DNA of 64,000 nt, from positions 180,639,478-180,703,477 of the forward strand of contig NC_135497.1 in assembly GCF_052857255.1 (NCBI RefSeq), given 5' to 3'. Positions 12,401 to 22,400 of the stretch are shown in pieces. The stretch's first letter is position 1. Each line of letters begins with the position of its first letter. The position numbers and the translations under genes are program-made. This DNA is from Amblyomma americanum (taxonomy: Eukaryota; Arthropoda; Arachnida; Ixodida; Ixodidae). The notes beneath the pieces were generated by a model, which was not told the origin of the DNA, searched no databases, and saw only the letters and a list, made by a program, of their open reading frames with translations.

Positions 12401-15141
12401 CACAGGTCCAGAAGGACACGCGGGCATCAGTAAGCACTGATTTCCTCCGAGGCAGAGAAGGATGCTGCATTCGTAAACAGCATCATTGCTGAAGACGAAA
12501 CATGGTATTTTCAATACAATCCTCAAACAAAGCGGCAGAGCGCCGAATGGCAGTCCACAAACTCTCCGGCGTCGAGAAAGGTGCGGCGACAGAAGACCAA
12601 AACAAAGACAATGCTGATAGTTTTTTTCGATGTCAGAGGTGTCATGCACCACGAGTTCGTCCCACAAGGGCAGACGGTGAATCAGGAGTTTTGTATACGC
12701 GTGCTCCAACACATGCGTGATGCACTGCGACGCCGTCGCCCTGACTTATGGGCATGTGGACAATGGAGCCTTCTCCATGATAATGCAAGGCCGTACACTG
12801 CTCTCAGCGTGACAAAATTTCTCGCCAAGCACAGCATTACTGTACTTCCCCATCTGCCATACCAGCCTGACCTCTCCCCATGCGATTTTTTCCTGTTTCC
12901 TCGTGTGAAGAGAGCCTTCTTCACACAAAGTCTACATTCAAGACAGCTGGGTAAAGGAGATATGTTTACAACTATCAAGTGCACAATGCATGCACCTAAA
13001 AAAAAAACTACACAAGCTGTTCACAGATAATGACCTAATTCTAATTAGTGATGTGGACTTTATTTTCTTTATTCAACCAACATAAGCAACATAAGCTAGC
13101 AGTCAAGCAGCAATGTCCAACTTTCAAAACGACGAAGTAGTAGTAGTAGGCATTTCCACAACCACCTGAAAACCATAAATTTTTGTCCCTGATGGATGGT
13201 TCACTTGGGCTGGTTCATAGAAAAACAGAGGTGGTTTTGTTATGCTATCAATTCACGTCTGTCTGAAAAGAACTTGCAAACAATGACGGTGGCACCGAAT
13301 TTCGAGAAAGCGTAGTGAACATATGATTATGATGATATCATAAAATCCGCAATTAATGCTGCAGCTGTCATAATCACAATCTCCGAAAAGGCACCCCTAC
13401 CCACATTCAGTCTCCAAGGGCGTATTTAGCAAGTCTTCAGAAACATGACGATGAGGCATATGGGCAGTAAAACTAAATGCTAACAAAACAGCAGCAGCCT
13501 TCAGGCCTTTCTTTTATTATTATTCGACGGCCGTTCATCTGTCTCAAAAACTTAAGGGGCCAGGGTAAGCAAAAGATCGAAAAAATTTCTATTTTTACTT
13601 TTGATTAATTTTTAGTAGAGCATTCTATTCTCAATCTTTTCCAGTATCGCACTTGTTCGTGCATTGTATATTTCTCTTTAAACAATAGCTTTTAAACTGA
13701 GGAAGTGAGTGGCCAGGCCACATTTTTTGTAGAGGCAATGTCTTATCAGCCATTTGAAACAATTCCATGATGGGAACTGGTTGTTTCTCAGTTCAGTTGG
13801 AGTAAAAACATATTTAGGAATCATCTTGGAGCTGTAGCATTTTAGTCCTTCATTCACATCATCTGGGGGGAAAAGCCACTTTAGTACCAGAGGCACTAAA
13901 GATGTGCACAGCAGATATGCTCTCACAATATTCGACGGCGGTAAAATAGCAAGAGTAAAGGTACTGGAGCCCTTCTGGCTAACCTGAAGCAGTAACACTC
14001 TCCACCAGCTGAGAAGTTGACTGGTGACAAGTTTCCTCTGCTGGCTGAGCAGCACAGCAAGTAAAAAAAAAAATAAGTCGAGGAAACTAAATGACTGGTA
14101 GAAAAAGACTAAGATAAGTTGAATGATGACTATGGAAGTTGTGCCTATACAATAAATTGGTCAGCAAAAGTTGGCAAAGCGAAAAACTAGGTAATAAAGT
14201 TACTTTTTACTTTAAACTCATTATCTCAAAACAAGTTTTTTTGTTACGACGGAACCAGAATCTTCAACACAATACGAGGCACGGCCAATTCTTTGTCTGT
14301 GCTTTATATGAGCATGTGGGGATATACTGAACCAAAATTAGACAAGTGGGCACTTTATATATAGGCAGAAATAACGCCAAAAGCGTACTTAAATCTGTCC
14401 TCGAGAAAAAATCAAAAATTAGTGTTTTAATTGTGTTAGATAGTTATGGTTCAGTCAAAAGAGCATAAAGCAACCATAAAAATTATATAAACAGGTAAAA
14501 GTGCACCAAAACATGCCCTAAAATACATGGGAAAAATAGGGCTTACCCTGTCCCCTTAAGCTGCTCGTGAAAACATCCCGAAAAATGAAAGCAAAGAGAC
14601 AGCTCACAAATTTTGCCTTCCTCGTCGAGGCAGCGTCGCGTGAGGTCGAATGACAAGAACCGAGGTCATCAAACAGCCGCGGACACCTAGATTAGTTTAG
14701 AGATTCCAAACTACTTTTTCTTGAAACGTTATCTAGTAAGCAAATTAGGCTAAGCGCTAAAAACTGGGCAGATCCTATGCAACAAAACTCGGAATTTGTA
14801 GCTATACCGAGAGATTTAGAAGTCAAAATACAGCGCTGAAATTTTGGCACGATCGACCCTTTCAGCTCGCAGTGGTTTTCGCAAGATACCCGGCCTGCTA
14901 TCGACAACGGTCTCCACATCTCATACTCACTGTTGAACAAAACGTAATGGGCATCTAAGAATGCGAAGTAAGGTAAGAGCAAGAATGTGAGCCACTCACG
15001 AATTGTTCTCGAAGTTGACGACACGAAACACTCCCCCGCGTCATCGGCAGCCTCGGAAAAGCAAAGGGTACCCACGACTTGGGAACAACGCAGTTCGTCC
15101 AGGTCGTCAGAAAGAGACGAATTCAGTTCCTCGGAGGTCAT
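293..15141 (-). CDS. SNX20/21-like: Sorting nexin, SNX20/SNX21-like (PX domain), 5' four coding exons; 3' end off window
   Basis: Seen: four minus-strand exons (15000-15141, 10272-10408, 5023-5404, 293-433) with AG acceptors and GT donors join in a consistent phase (1, 0, 1) into 267 codons plus one base without a stop. The N-terminus is acidic and serine-rich (MTSEELNSSLSDDLDEL). A PX domain lies at about residues 75-190, with the signature RRYSDF at 114-119, FPRK at 141-144 and the ER..AF helix at 157-162. A helical TPR-like region follows (AAGQFEDASVLLENAYSVQE). Known: PX domains bind phosphoinositides on endosomes, and SNX20/21 combine PX with a C-terminal PX-associated helical domain. 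Inferred: an endosomal membrane adaptor. Human SNX20/21 are longer (about 316 and 373 residues), so roughly 50 or more residues should lie in exon(s) left of position 293. The gene is divergent from the DUF1295 gene on the plus strand. SNX20 versus SNX21 cannot be decided here. Confidence 0.85.
1995..3427. mobile_element. DNA transposon, non-autonomous, 14-bp TIRs
   Basis: The ends carry perfect 14-bp inverted repeats CCATATTTACACGA, extended by related GTAAGTCG segments, and are flanked by TA on both sides (1993-1994, 3428-3429). The TA flank suggests a Tc1/mariner/pogo-type target. The 1.43-kb interior is rich in CpG-containing stretches, has no recognisable transposase and includes a 25-base C run at 2038. 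It lies in intron 3 of the sorting nexin gene. Confidence 0.6.
2038..2062 (+). repeat. Poly-C run, 25 bases
   Basis: An uninterrupted C tract just inside the left end of the TIR element. A shorter C run (7 bases) sits in the matching position at the right end near 3365. The length may be affected by sequencing or assembly. Confidence 0.9.
3723..3868. mobile_element. Short Tigger/pogo-type MITE
   Basis: A 146-bp segment flanked by TA. Its left end reads CAAACCTCATTATAACGAA and its right end, reversed, CAACCATGTTATAACGAA. 'Cattataacgaa' ends are typical of pogo/Tigger-like elements. There is no coding capacity. Confidence 0.5.
4319..4585 (-). mobile_element. tRNA-derived SINE (second family, not Ruka)
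   Basis: Read on the minus strand, the head shows a box A-like TGGCCAAGTGG and a box B-like GTTCGATCCCC about 35 bases later, the spacing of an internal Pol III promoter. The body differs from the Ruka copies elsewhere in the window and ends in a simple TGATGATTTAATGATGATGG-like tail on the plus side. It lies in intron 3 of the sorting nexin gene, in the sense direction. Confidence 0.7.
4810..4849. repeat. Small inverted repeat (hairpin)
   Basis: 14-base arms at 4810-4823 and 4836-4849 match at 13 of 14 positions around a 12-base loop. This is likely a remnant of a small element; no function is visible. Confidence 0.5.
5023..5404 (-). CDS. SNX20/21-like coding exon 3 (PX core and first helices)
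   Basis: Encodes residues 94-220. The acceptor is CCTGCCAG before TGC TAC ACA and the donor is CTTG|GTGAGT. It carries the phosphoinositide-binding RRYSDF, the FPRK loop and the ERSLAFRRLL helix, then the start of the C-terminal helical domain ending QEKVLG. This is the most strongly conserved piece of the gene and anchors the family call. Confidence 0.92.
6399..7166 (+). mobile_element. Pogo/Tigger-like transposon remnant with N-terminal transposase piece
   Basis: The ends form imperfect TIRs (TTTCTGGTGTATAAG left, TTTCTGGTTTATAAG right reversed) flanked by TA. Near 6793-6870 a plus-strand frame reads RSYNAKFKLLAVEY, and near 6885-7010 a second frame reads EKFIRDWCK then RQTKKANHGKKA. Together these match the N-terminal helix-turn-helix DNA-binding part of pogo-like transposases. 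A frame change and a stop separate them, and no DDE catalytic domain remains. A dead, internally deleted copy in intron 2 of the sorting nexin gene. Confidence 0.65.
8451..8592 (+). repeat. Tandem duplication, about 71 bp x 2
   Basis: Two adjacent diverged copies each begin TACTCATCACGTTTC and contain GCGCCATCTGTG. They lie inside the candidate 8016-9567 element, and the divergence suggests an old duplication. Confidence 0.8.
8818..8835 (+). repeat. Poly-C run, 18 bases
   Basis: An uninterrupted C tract preceded by CCACCA repeats. The length may be assembly-dependent. Confidence 0.9.
10272..10408 (-). CDS. SNX20/21-like coding exon 2 (start of PX domain)
   Basis: Encodes residues 48-93. The acceptor is a pyrimidine tract ending TTTTTAG and the donor is GTG|GTAAGTG. 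The peptide QQVVFEIVSAKTVVEGRKKF matches the first beta strands of an SNX20/21 PX domain. An internal ATG at 10376 (MASAGD) is an alternative start if exon 1 is not used. Confidence 0.8.
10539..10775 (-). mobile_element. Ruka-like tRNA-derived SINE
   Basis: A minus-strand copy. Reversed, it shows the order seen in the other copies: a tRNA-like head with GCCACAGTGG/TTATGGCGC, a GGGTTCG box B region, a GATGGAGGCGAAGTTCTAGA body, a TTAAAGAACCCCAGGTG core and a CTTTTGGACGTTAAAAAGCC end. It lies in intron 1 of the sorting nexin gene, in the sense direction. Confidence 0.85.
11515..11890. repeat. Foldback (inverted-repeat) element
   Basis: Arms of about 52 bases at 11592-11644 and 11761-11812 are imperfect inverted copies sharing CAAAAATGCA and CCCTC blocks, so the segment can fold into a long hairpin. 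Outer ends are uncertain. A 127-codon minus-strand frame over this stretch is a by-product of the palindrome. No transposase is present. Confidence 0.5.
11990..13030 (+). pseudogene. Mariner transposase pseudogene (DD34D)
   Basis: Pieces of a Tc1/mariner-superfamily transposase lie in order but in changing frames: RVNIKFCVKLGKTATQTYEL near 12037, RTSVEDDTRQGRPS near 12178, EDETWYFQYNPQTK near 12492, then an open piece 12581-13030 with FFDVRGVMHHEFVPQGQTVN, HDNARPYTAL and YQPDLSPCDFFLFP. The catalytic triad is visible as EDETW, HDN and PCD, with 34 residues between the last two Asp, the mariner DD34D spacing. Several frameshifts and stops make it inactive. Terminal repeats were not located. 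It sits in intron 1 of the sorting nexin gene, opposite to that gene. Confidence 0.85.
13556..14555. mobile_element. TTAA-flanked, piggyBac-type non-autonomous element
   Basis: Exactly 1,000 bp between two TTAA tetranucleotides (13552-13555, 14556-14559). The ends are inverted repeats GGGGCCAGGGTAAGC and GGGGACAGGGTAAGC (14 of 15). A TTAA target duplication is the piggyBac hallmark. A 125-codon minus-strand frame inside shows no motif I recognise. A second TTAA-flanked element with different ends lies at 36687-37232. Confidence 0.65.
15000..15141 (-). CDS. SNX20/21-like coding exon 1 (start codon)
   Basis: Encodes residues 1-47 plus one base. ATG is at 15141-15139 with a purine at -3. The reading ends ATT C, followed by the donor GTGAGTGG. 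The single leftover base joins the GG that opens exon 2 to give an Arg codon. The peptide is acidic and Ser-rich, as expected for the disordered N-terminus of this family. Beyond the donor the frame stays open by chance, so the exon end rests on the splice consensus and the phase match. Confidence 0.7.
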
Positions 15142-15664
15142 AACTACTAAGCACGTATGCGCGTGATAACACGTCGTTTCGGAACCATCACGTACTTACT
15201 ACAACATTTCTGCTGTTAATACTACAAAGCAGTCAGTACCTGCCACAGCCAGCTCTGCGTAGCGCAGCTGCAAGAGCACACGCCTCAGTTAACCCAGCGA
15301 TGAATGCGCTGAATACTTAACGAAAACAGCTGTAACTTGGGAGGCGAGCCCAGTGCCGTCGTCTCGCTCTTTAAGACATTACTTTTTTTTTCTTTTTGCC
15401 AACATCGCAGCGAATTATGCTGACAGCCATCTTCTTAACCAATTTTGATCAATCGAGCGCTTTGGCGCTGTCACACAGCGGATGATAGGGCGCTGTCGTC
15501 GTCTTCAGCCAAACGGCTAATTCCATTAGGCTATATTTTTTCTTTCAAATGCCAATGGCTCTAAAAAGTGTCATTGCACAGAATTATTACATGAAGTCGT
15601 CGACTCGACAAAAATTTGTTTTCAGAGCAACACAACAACGAAACCGAGAAAGCAAAGCAGTTAG

Positions 15665-15676
15665 GAGGGGGCGGGG
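15665..15676 (+). promoter_or_regulatory. GC-box-like site
   Basis: GGGGGCGGGGGC resembles a GC-box (Sp1-type) consensus. It lies about 650 bp upstream of the DUF1295 start and 520 bp from the sorting nexin start. Sequence match only. Confidence 0.3.
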
Positions 15677-16250
15677 GCTGCATGGGGGGGCGGCACCCTT
15701 CTGGCACCCTTGTCATCTGTCAGTAGCGAAAATAAAACGACAGAACACTAAAAATTCTAGATGATTGAAAATTTCAAATTCAATTCACATTAGAATTTTT
15801 GTGGACGCATGTACCTTGTTTATTGTGATGCGGATCTGCGGATGCTTGTAAGTAGTACATACATTCTCCTTTACTTTGCGCATTATTTGCGCATACATAT
15901 GCGCAGCCTTTCAGCGCATTGAGGCTTCTCGTGCTGAAAACATGTCTTCCGGCGTTGAAAGTTCTTTTGCGGCTGAAAACTGTGCACTATCGCTCAGGAA
16001 ACAAAATCGCCGCGGCTTACGAACACGATGATGTCTTCGTACTGTCACAAATATGAACACTGAGAGGTAAGCAGGCATCGAAAACGATTAAAATCTAGAT
16101 TTGCTGGTGTGTACTTCCCCGCATCTCACGAGAGCACTGCTGGAAAGGTCTGTGACGCAAGGGCATTCACTAACTTGAATACTGCCATTGAACTGTCTCC
16201 GACATGTCAATCGACTGAAAAAAAAAATGATTCTCGATGTAAGTTTTCAG

Positions 16251-16298
16251 GTGAGTAAGTGCCCTGCCTGACTGTTCTTTCCATTTTTTCCCCCCCAG
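16251..16298 (+). other. Candidate 48-bp intron in DUF1295 5' UTR
   Basis: TTTTCAG|GTGAGTAAG gives a near-perfect donor at 16251. A pyrimidine tract (TTTTTTCCCCCCCAG) gives a strong acceptor ending at 16298, 19 bases before the start codon. A 48-bp intron is very short. Alternatively the acceptor pairs with a distant 5' exon donor and the near donor is unused. Confidence 0.35.
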
Positions 16299-16317
16299 GA
16301 ATTACTGACACCAACGG

Positions 16318-16491
16318 ATGGCAGTAGAAATACTTGACGTCGACCATTTGGCCATCTCTGCCATCGTTACTGTCGGACTGCAGTTTATTTTCTTTGTCAT
16401 CGCAGCTACATTCCATTTTGATAAACTCACAGATTTTGCTGGAGGTGCCAACTTTATTATACTAGCATTAACGGTGTTCCTTCTAGCCCAG
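16318..16491 (+). CDS. DUF1295 gene coding exon 1
   Basis: Residues 1-58, two membrane helices. It opens 19 bases after an acceptor at 16298, so at least one upstream noncoding exon is likely. Donor CAG|GTATGT, phase 0. Confidence 0.9.
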
Positions 16492-19400
16492 GTATGTATG
16501 AACGCATGCATAATATATATGCGCATATAAGCTTTCCACGCTTTATTCGGGTCTTCCTTGTATCGCATTCCCAATGATAAAGGTATATTTGTCTGCATGC
16601 AACACCCGCATTATTCTTGTGCGAATTTTTGCAGCATCTTTTGTAGCGATGATTATTGTTTCTAGACATAAAGGGAATGAAATGCGAAAAGGTTTGCTCC
16701 ACGAATAAAGTCTAGAAGGAACCGATGATGCTGGGGTCCCTGTGTCCAAGCAGCGTAGAACGCTGCACTGTTCAACCAGAGGCTCGTTGCTGTCTGGTGG
16801 CTGGAGAGCCAGGTATTTTTTTTTTTTCTTGCCAGTCACTTGTACGCGCCGCTGTGGCTGTGGTAAGGGCGCTCGGCTACTGATCCAGAGTACCCGGTTT
16901 CGAACCCGACCGCGGCGGCCGCGTTTCGATGGAGGCGGAACGCTAAGGCGCCCGTGTGCTGTGCAATGTCAGTGCACGTTAAAGATCCCCAGGGGGTCTA
17001 AATTATTCCGGATACCTGCACTACGGCACTCCAGGCACCACTTTCTTCCTTTCTTCTTTCACTCCCTCCTTTATCCCTTCCTTAATTTTACTGCGCGGTT
17101 CAGGTGTCCGCAGAGATGCGAGACAGATACTGCGCAATTTCCTTTCCCCAAAAACCAGTTTTTCAATTTTTCTTCAATTCTGGGCAACAATATTGGAGAT
17201 GGAAATCCTTAGCATGTTGTACAGGTTTATTCTATCATCATCTGGTGGTACTACGTACGTATTTGCATGCAAATACATCCCTTTTGGTCGACACTTATAT
17301 TTAAGCTAACCTGTCAAAATGCGACCAGTGGTACATATGCTTACGTAAGATCAATTAGTCTCACAGCTTTACAGAAATAATTTGTAGACTATACTAGAGT
17401 GTACATTCTATTTTTAAAAATTTATGTTAGTATTTATATGATTAGCCATTGCCATTCTAAATAAAAAGATAAAGAAGTTTATAATGATAGATGAAAATGT
17501 TTCATTTCCATGCTGGATTATGGAACTGAAGGTCGTGTCTAGCTCGAATATTTCTTGCTTCCAGTTGGAAAATTTCTTTTTCTCCAGCTGGAAAATTTCC
17601 ACTTCCAGCTATAGAAGTTGAAATGCACTTCCAGCCACTCCTGCTGGAAATTCAACTGGAAAAGTGCTTCTCCAGCTGGAAATAGTGCCTTCATTTTCAT
17701 GTGGATTATCAGTTTCCCAAAGAGCTAAGTTGCACTTTTTTCCTGAGAGCATCAAGATTGGCCATAATGTGAACAGTATGCTGCGGAGCAGCAGAGCCAA
17801 TATCTGACATGACTTTCAGGTAATATATTTGCGCATACATGCAACACAAGCAATATATGTGGGCATGGCCACTTGATCTTGGACAACTCCTGCAGTGGCT
17901 GTCAGGTTTCACTTGCTGTGTCCTAGCTCAAGTTCTTGCGAATGCGCAAGTTCTTGCAGTGGCAGCAGGTCACATGCTCAATACGTGCAAAATATTTGTG
18001 CCACACTGTGTTCAGGTACACATGCATATATAGTATGGAAAGAATGCACCACTCACCAGTTTGTGCCTTGAACTTTTTTCAGACTTACAGCCCCAGGCAA
18101 TGCCTCGTGACTGGTCTTGTCTGCTTGTGGGGAGTGCGGCTGTCAACCTTCCTCCTTTTTCGCATTATCAAAATTGGTAGAGATGAAAGGTTTCAAGAAG
18201 TTGGCAAGAATGTTGTCCGCTTCGCCGTCTTTTGGACTTTTCAGGTTAGTGATCCTGTTAATAATAATGACAAAGGAAAACAGTAGATGGTCTCCAAACC
18301 AAAAGCAGTCCTAATAAAGGAGTGATTAGAGTTAGCATACTCTTGAGCCCAGTGATACTGCTACATTTAAAAGCTTCATTGGTTGAGCAGCTGCCCTATT
18401 TAGGTGGTCATCGATTAAGCCCTGGACAAGTATGAATTTCCTTCCTACCACTAAGATTTTAGACAGCTGTTTAGCTTTCCTTTGTCACAGTACAACTCTG
18501 TTCAGGTGACTGTTAACTGTAATTGTTCACTTTTCTTTAATTTCATTCTAACTTACGTGGTTCTCCTGGAACTGTCGGACACAGCCTAGTACCATTTAGT
18601 GCACATTGGTGTGCTAGTGTGTCACACGCTCATGTGCTTTGATAAGATTTGGAACCTTTCATTAAGGAAAATTGCATGTCATTGATTTTGCCACAGCACT
18701 AATAAGTTTCTGTGAATTGTGCATGCTCATAGTGCATACACACTCAGCAGTTGCTGCAGTTAGTTTGCATGCATGCCTTGTGCTACAACTGTTTTCACTT
18801 CGTGGTTGCCTAGCAGAGTTGCCTTTGCATTGAGCACTGCCTGAAATTTGTGCTTTGAAGGGTTACAGACACAAAATTTTGGATACCAACAAGGGACATA
18901 ATTTGTTTTTTTGGCACATACGGATGCCACCAAGCAAGTTTCAGTTGCACAAATTCAGTGGAGAATGCAGTTTTATATGATTTTCAGTATTGGTCAACGA
19001 GCAGCTTTGATATTTCCAACCACACGGAAATCAACATTGAGCGACATATGTAATCCAAGCAAAAATTAATTGTGATGCGCCTTTCAAAAAATAGTAACAT
19101 GAAAACTGACAGACTGCTTGTTATCACGTGGTGGAAGTGCTAGCAGACAAACTTCTCCTCACATCAGAGATTTCTGAGTTCACGTGATCACCATTGCTGC
19201 AGTGGGTGTAATGTGGCATTATGTGGGAGCTGCATGCTGGTGTTGATGGTAAAAAATGGCTTCTAATTTGTCACATTGTGCTCATGTTTTCTGAGTTTAT
19301 TTATTTTCATGATTGCTATGCTTGTAGGGATCTTTCAAGGCAAAAATATTGACATGCAAAAACTGCGTCTGTATGGCTTTAGGCTGTGTGCAGCGGTTTG

Positions 19401-22400
19401 CTGTTCTTACCAGCTAAAGCAGGTGTAGCAGGAGCAGGTGTTTCACTTTCACTGCCATCAGATGATGTGTCTACTGATTGTAAATGTACTTTAGTGAAGC
19501 TGGCAGAGTTGACAGTACCAAATACATGGAAACACTTTAGCAAATTTAAAGCTTTAAAGCTTGGCACCTCTGCTCAGGGCATAAATTAGGCCGCTTGATT
19601 TCAGTTTCTTTATACAGTAGTCAAGTGTGAGGTTACTTGTACTCAAACCATTGACCACTTTATTATTGTCATTTATTTCAAATAAGGCAGCTTCAATTCG
19701 ATGGAGACGAATTGCAAAACATGCCTGTGTGATATGCAATCTCAGTGCACGTTAAAGCACCCCAGGTGGTAGAAAGTAACCTGAAGCCTTCCGCTATGGT
19801 GCCTGATACCTCACATACAGTTCCGGGATGGTAAACCTCACATAACTAGCACAACAATATTTTCATTATTATACTTCAGGGCATAGCTTCTTCAAAGAAA
19901 AGGCTTTCAGTCTTGGAGGGTTAGTTGCATGCTGACACATCCACCATCTGTTTGATGAGAACATGACACAAGCTTGACAGGACCAACTGAAAAGGCTCTC
20001 ATGCAGGCAGTGTGGGTGTACACTGTCAGCCTTCCCGTCATCTTCGTCAACTCCCCGCGCAAGGCTGAGCCCCTGACGGATGCCACCATGACCCGGCTCG
20101 ACATGGCCGGCACCATTGTGTTTGTCATTGGCTTCCTTTGTGAGGCCATGGCAGATGCCCAGAAGTACACCTACCGGCAGAACACGTCCAATGCCAGGCA
20201 CTGGTGCGACGTTGGTGAGCGCTCCGATTGCAGGCCATGCAAACTTTACTCTGTGTGTAGGGCATTCCTGATGGAGGCGAAATTCTAGGGGCCCGTGTAC
20301 TGTGCGATGTCAGTGCATGTTAAAGAACCGCAGGTGGTCGAAATTTCCGGAGCCCTACACTACGGCATTCCTCATAGTCTGAGTCGCTTTGAGAGGTTAA
20401 ACCCCTATAAACCATAAACCGTTAGGGCATTCATGTACTCATACACCTTCCCAAATAGGTTCGGGGTAGCGAATAGGCAATGTCAAACAGGCTCTAGTAG
20501 AGAACTGGAGACAGCCCCTTATGTATAAATATGCGTGCCTTCTTCTGTTTACACCTTGGCAGGTTTGAATTGCTGGTGTCTCTGTATTTTAACTGATGTT
20601 TTCTATCATAATTTTGCTGCTGAACCTTTTGTGTGAAGCATGTTTTGAAATGGAAATCGAAACCAGTTTTATAACGTTTCAAATTAACATTAATGTAGCA
20701 ATGGGGCTGCGATTGTTTGAGTCAGCTTAAGTCACGCACCATAGGCTTTGAGCTGTTGTTTTACAGCACTTGAAAGTTGAAAGTTTATTAATGCATTCAA
20801 AAAAAAAAGGTTACAAACGTGTACAGTGAGAGGTCCCATGGTACAAGACTGCAGGCGGGACCTCCCATGACAGTAAATTTCAGTAAGCAACAAGATAAGA
20901 AATACACAACACATTAATTAGCAACGCAGAGAATGAATACATAGTGAAATATGAGTTATTGAAATACTTAAATATAAACAATATAATGCAGGAGAATGTA
21001 CAATAAAACACTCACAGATGTCGTGATACATAGGATCAATAGCAAAAAAGAAGAAAATCACATATTAAGAAGGAAAAGCTTTAATTTGTGTTTGAACAAT
21101 GAAAGCATATTAGTTTGTTTGATGTCCAAGTTCAAAGAATTCCAAAATGATATGGATGAAAAATTAAGGCATTGTTTCCCGTAGTTAGTTCTGATCTTAG
21201 GTAGCAAAAAATTATTACGCAGCGCAAAACGTGTGACGATGTTGCTTATGAGCGTGCCGTGTGAAAATATGCTTAGCGGGATCTGATGATGCAGAATCTT
21301 AAAGAATAGGATACCAATGTTCTAAAAATAAAGGGCCGAGATAGGTAGAACGTTTAAATCTATGAATAAAATGCGTGAGGGTGACATTCGAGAGGTATAG
21401 GTTATGATGCGCATGGTTTGCTTTTGCAGTTTTATTAAAGGCCAGAGGTGAATATGATAGGTATTACCCCAAGATGAGATACCGTAGTTTAAGTGGCTGT
21501 GGATGAATGCGTAGTAAAGGGATAATAAAGTTTTAATTGGGAAATAGCTTTGGGCTTTAATTAGTGCGCGTAACCCATACGAAACTTTCTTGCACGTTTC
21601 AGCTACATGATGATGGAGTTTTAAGTGAGGGTCAGTGATAACACCCAGAAATGAAACTCGATCTTGTGACGAAATAGCGGCAGAATTGAGGTTTAATAGT
21701 GGTGTAATGGGCAATGGCTTTTGAAGGGGATGGAAAATCTGAAAACATGTCTTGGTGACGTTTACGGACAGGCGGTTAATGTGGCACCAGCGCTCAAGAG
21801 AATTAAGGTCATATTGTAGGTTATGTATGAGCTGATTAATGTCCTGGTGCGATGATATCATGGTAGAGTCATCTGCATACAGTATACTATTGCAATTCTT
21901 TAAAGAGGACGGTACATCATTAATGTAAAGTAAAAACAATACAGGGCCTAGATTAGAACCTTGTGGAACACTCTTGTTAATTACAGCTATGTTAGATGCG
22001 TGATCGTTAATAGTGACTATGTGCTCTCGGTCGCAGAGAAAGCTCTTCAGGAGCATTAGTGGAGGTCCAGTGGTACCGTATGATTCCAGTTTGTGAAACA
22101 AGATGGAGTGATCGATGGAATCAAATGCTTTACTAAAATCTATGTATACTGCTCCTGAGAACATTCCTTTATCAATAGCCAGCCTAACGAAATATATGAG
22201 AGATGCTATGGCAGTATCTGTAGATAGTCCGCGGCGAAAGCCGTGTTGACTATCTGTCAATATGTGAAATTGTTCAATATAACTTGACAACCTTAATTCA
22301 ATTAATTTTTCTAAAATCTTGTCAAAAAAGGGAAGGATTGCAATTGGTCGATAATTATTTGGCAGAGCTGGATCACCTTTTTTGAAGACCGGTATTATTT

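Larger units (their letters stand above)
15142..16317. promoter_or_regulatory. Shared intergenic region of divergent SNX-like and DUF1295 genes
   Basis: The 1,176 bp between the two start codons. No gene is visible inside. The part near the sorting nexin start contains CpG-bearing stretches, and a GC-box-like GGGGGCGGGGGC lies at 15665-15676. No clear TATA box was found at either end. The arrangement suggests a bidirectional promoter plus 5' untranslated exons of one or both genes; this is inference from layout. Confidence 0.5.

Noticed and set aside
13678..14055. 125-codon minus-strand frame in the TTAA-flanked element
   Set aside because: Could be a transposase relic, but no DDE/DDD motif or recognisable block; not called as a gene.
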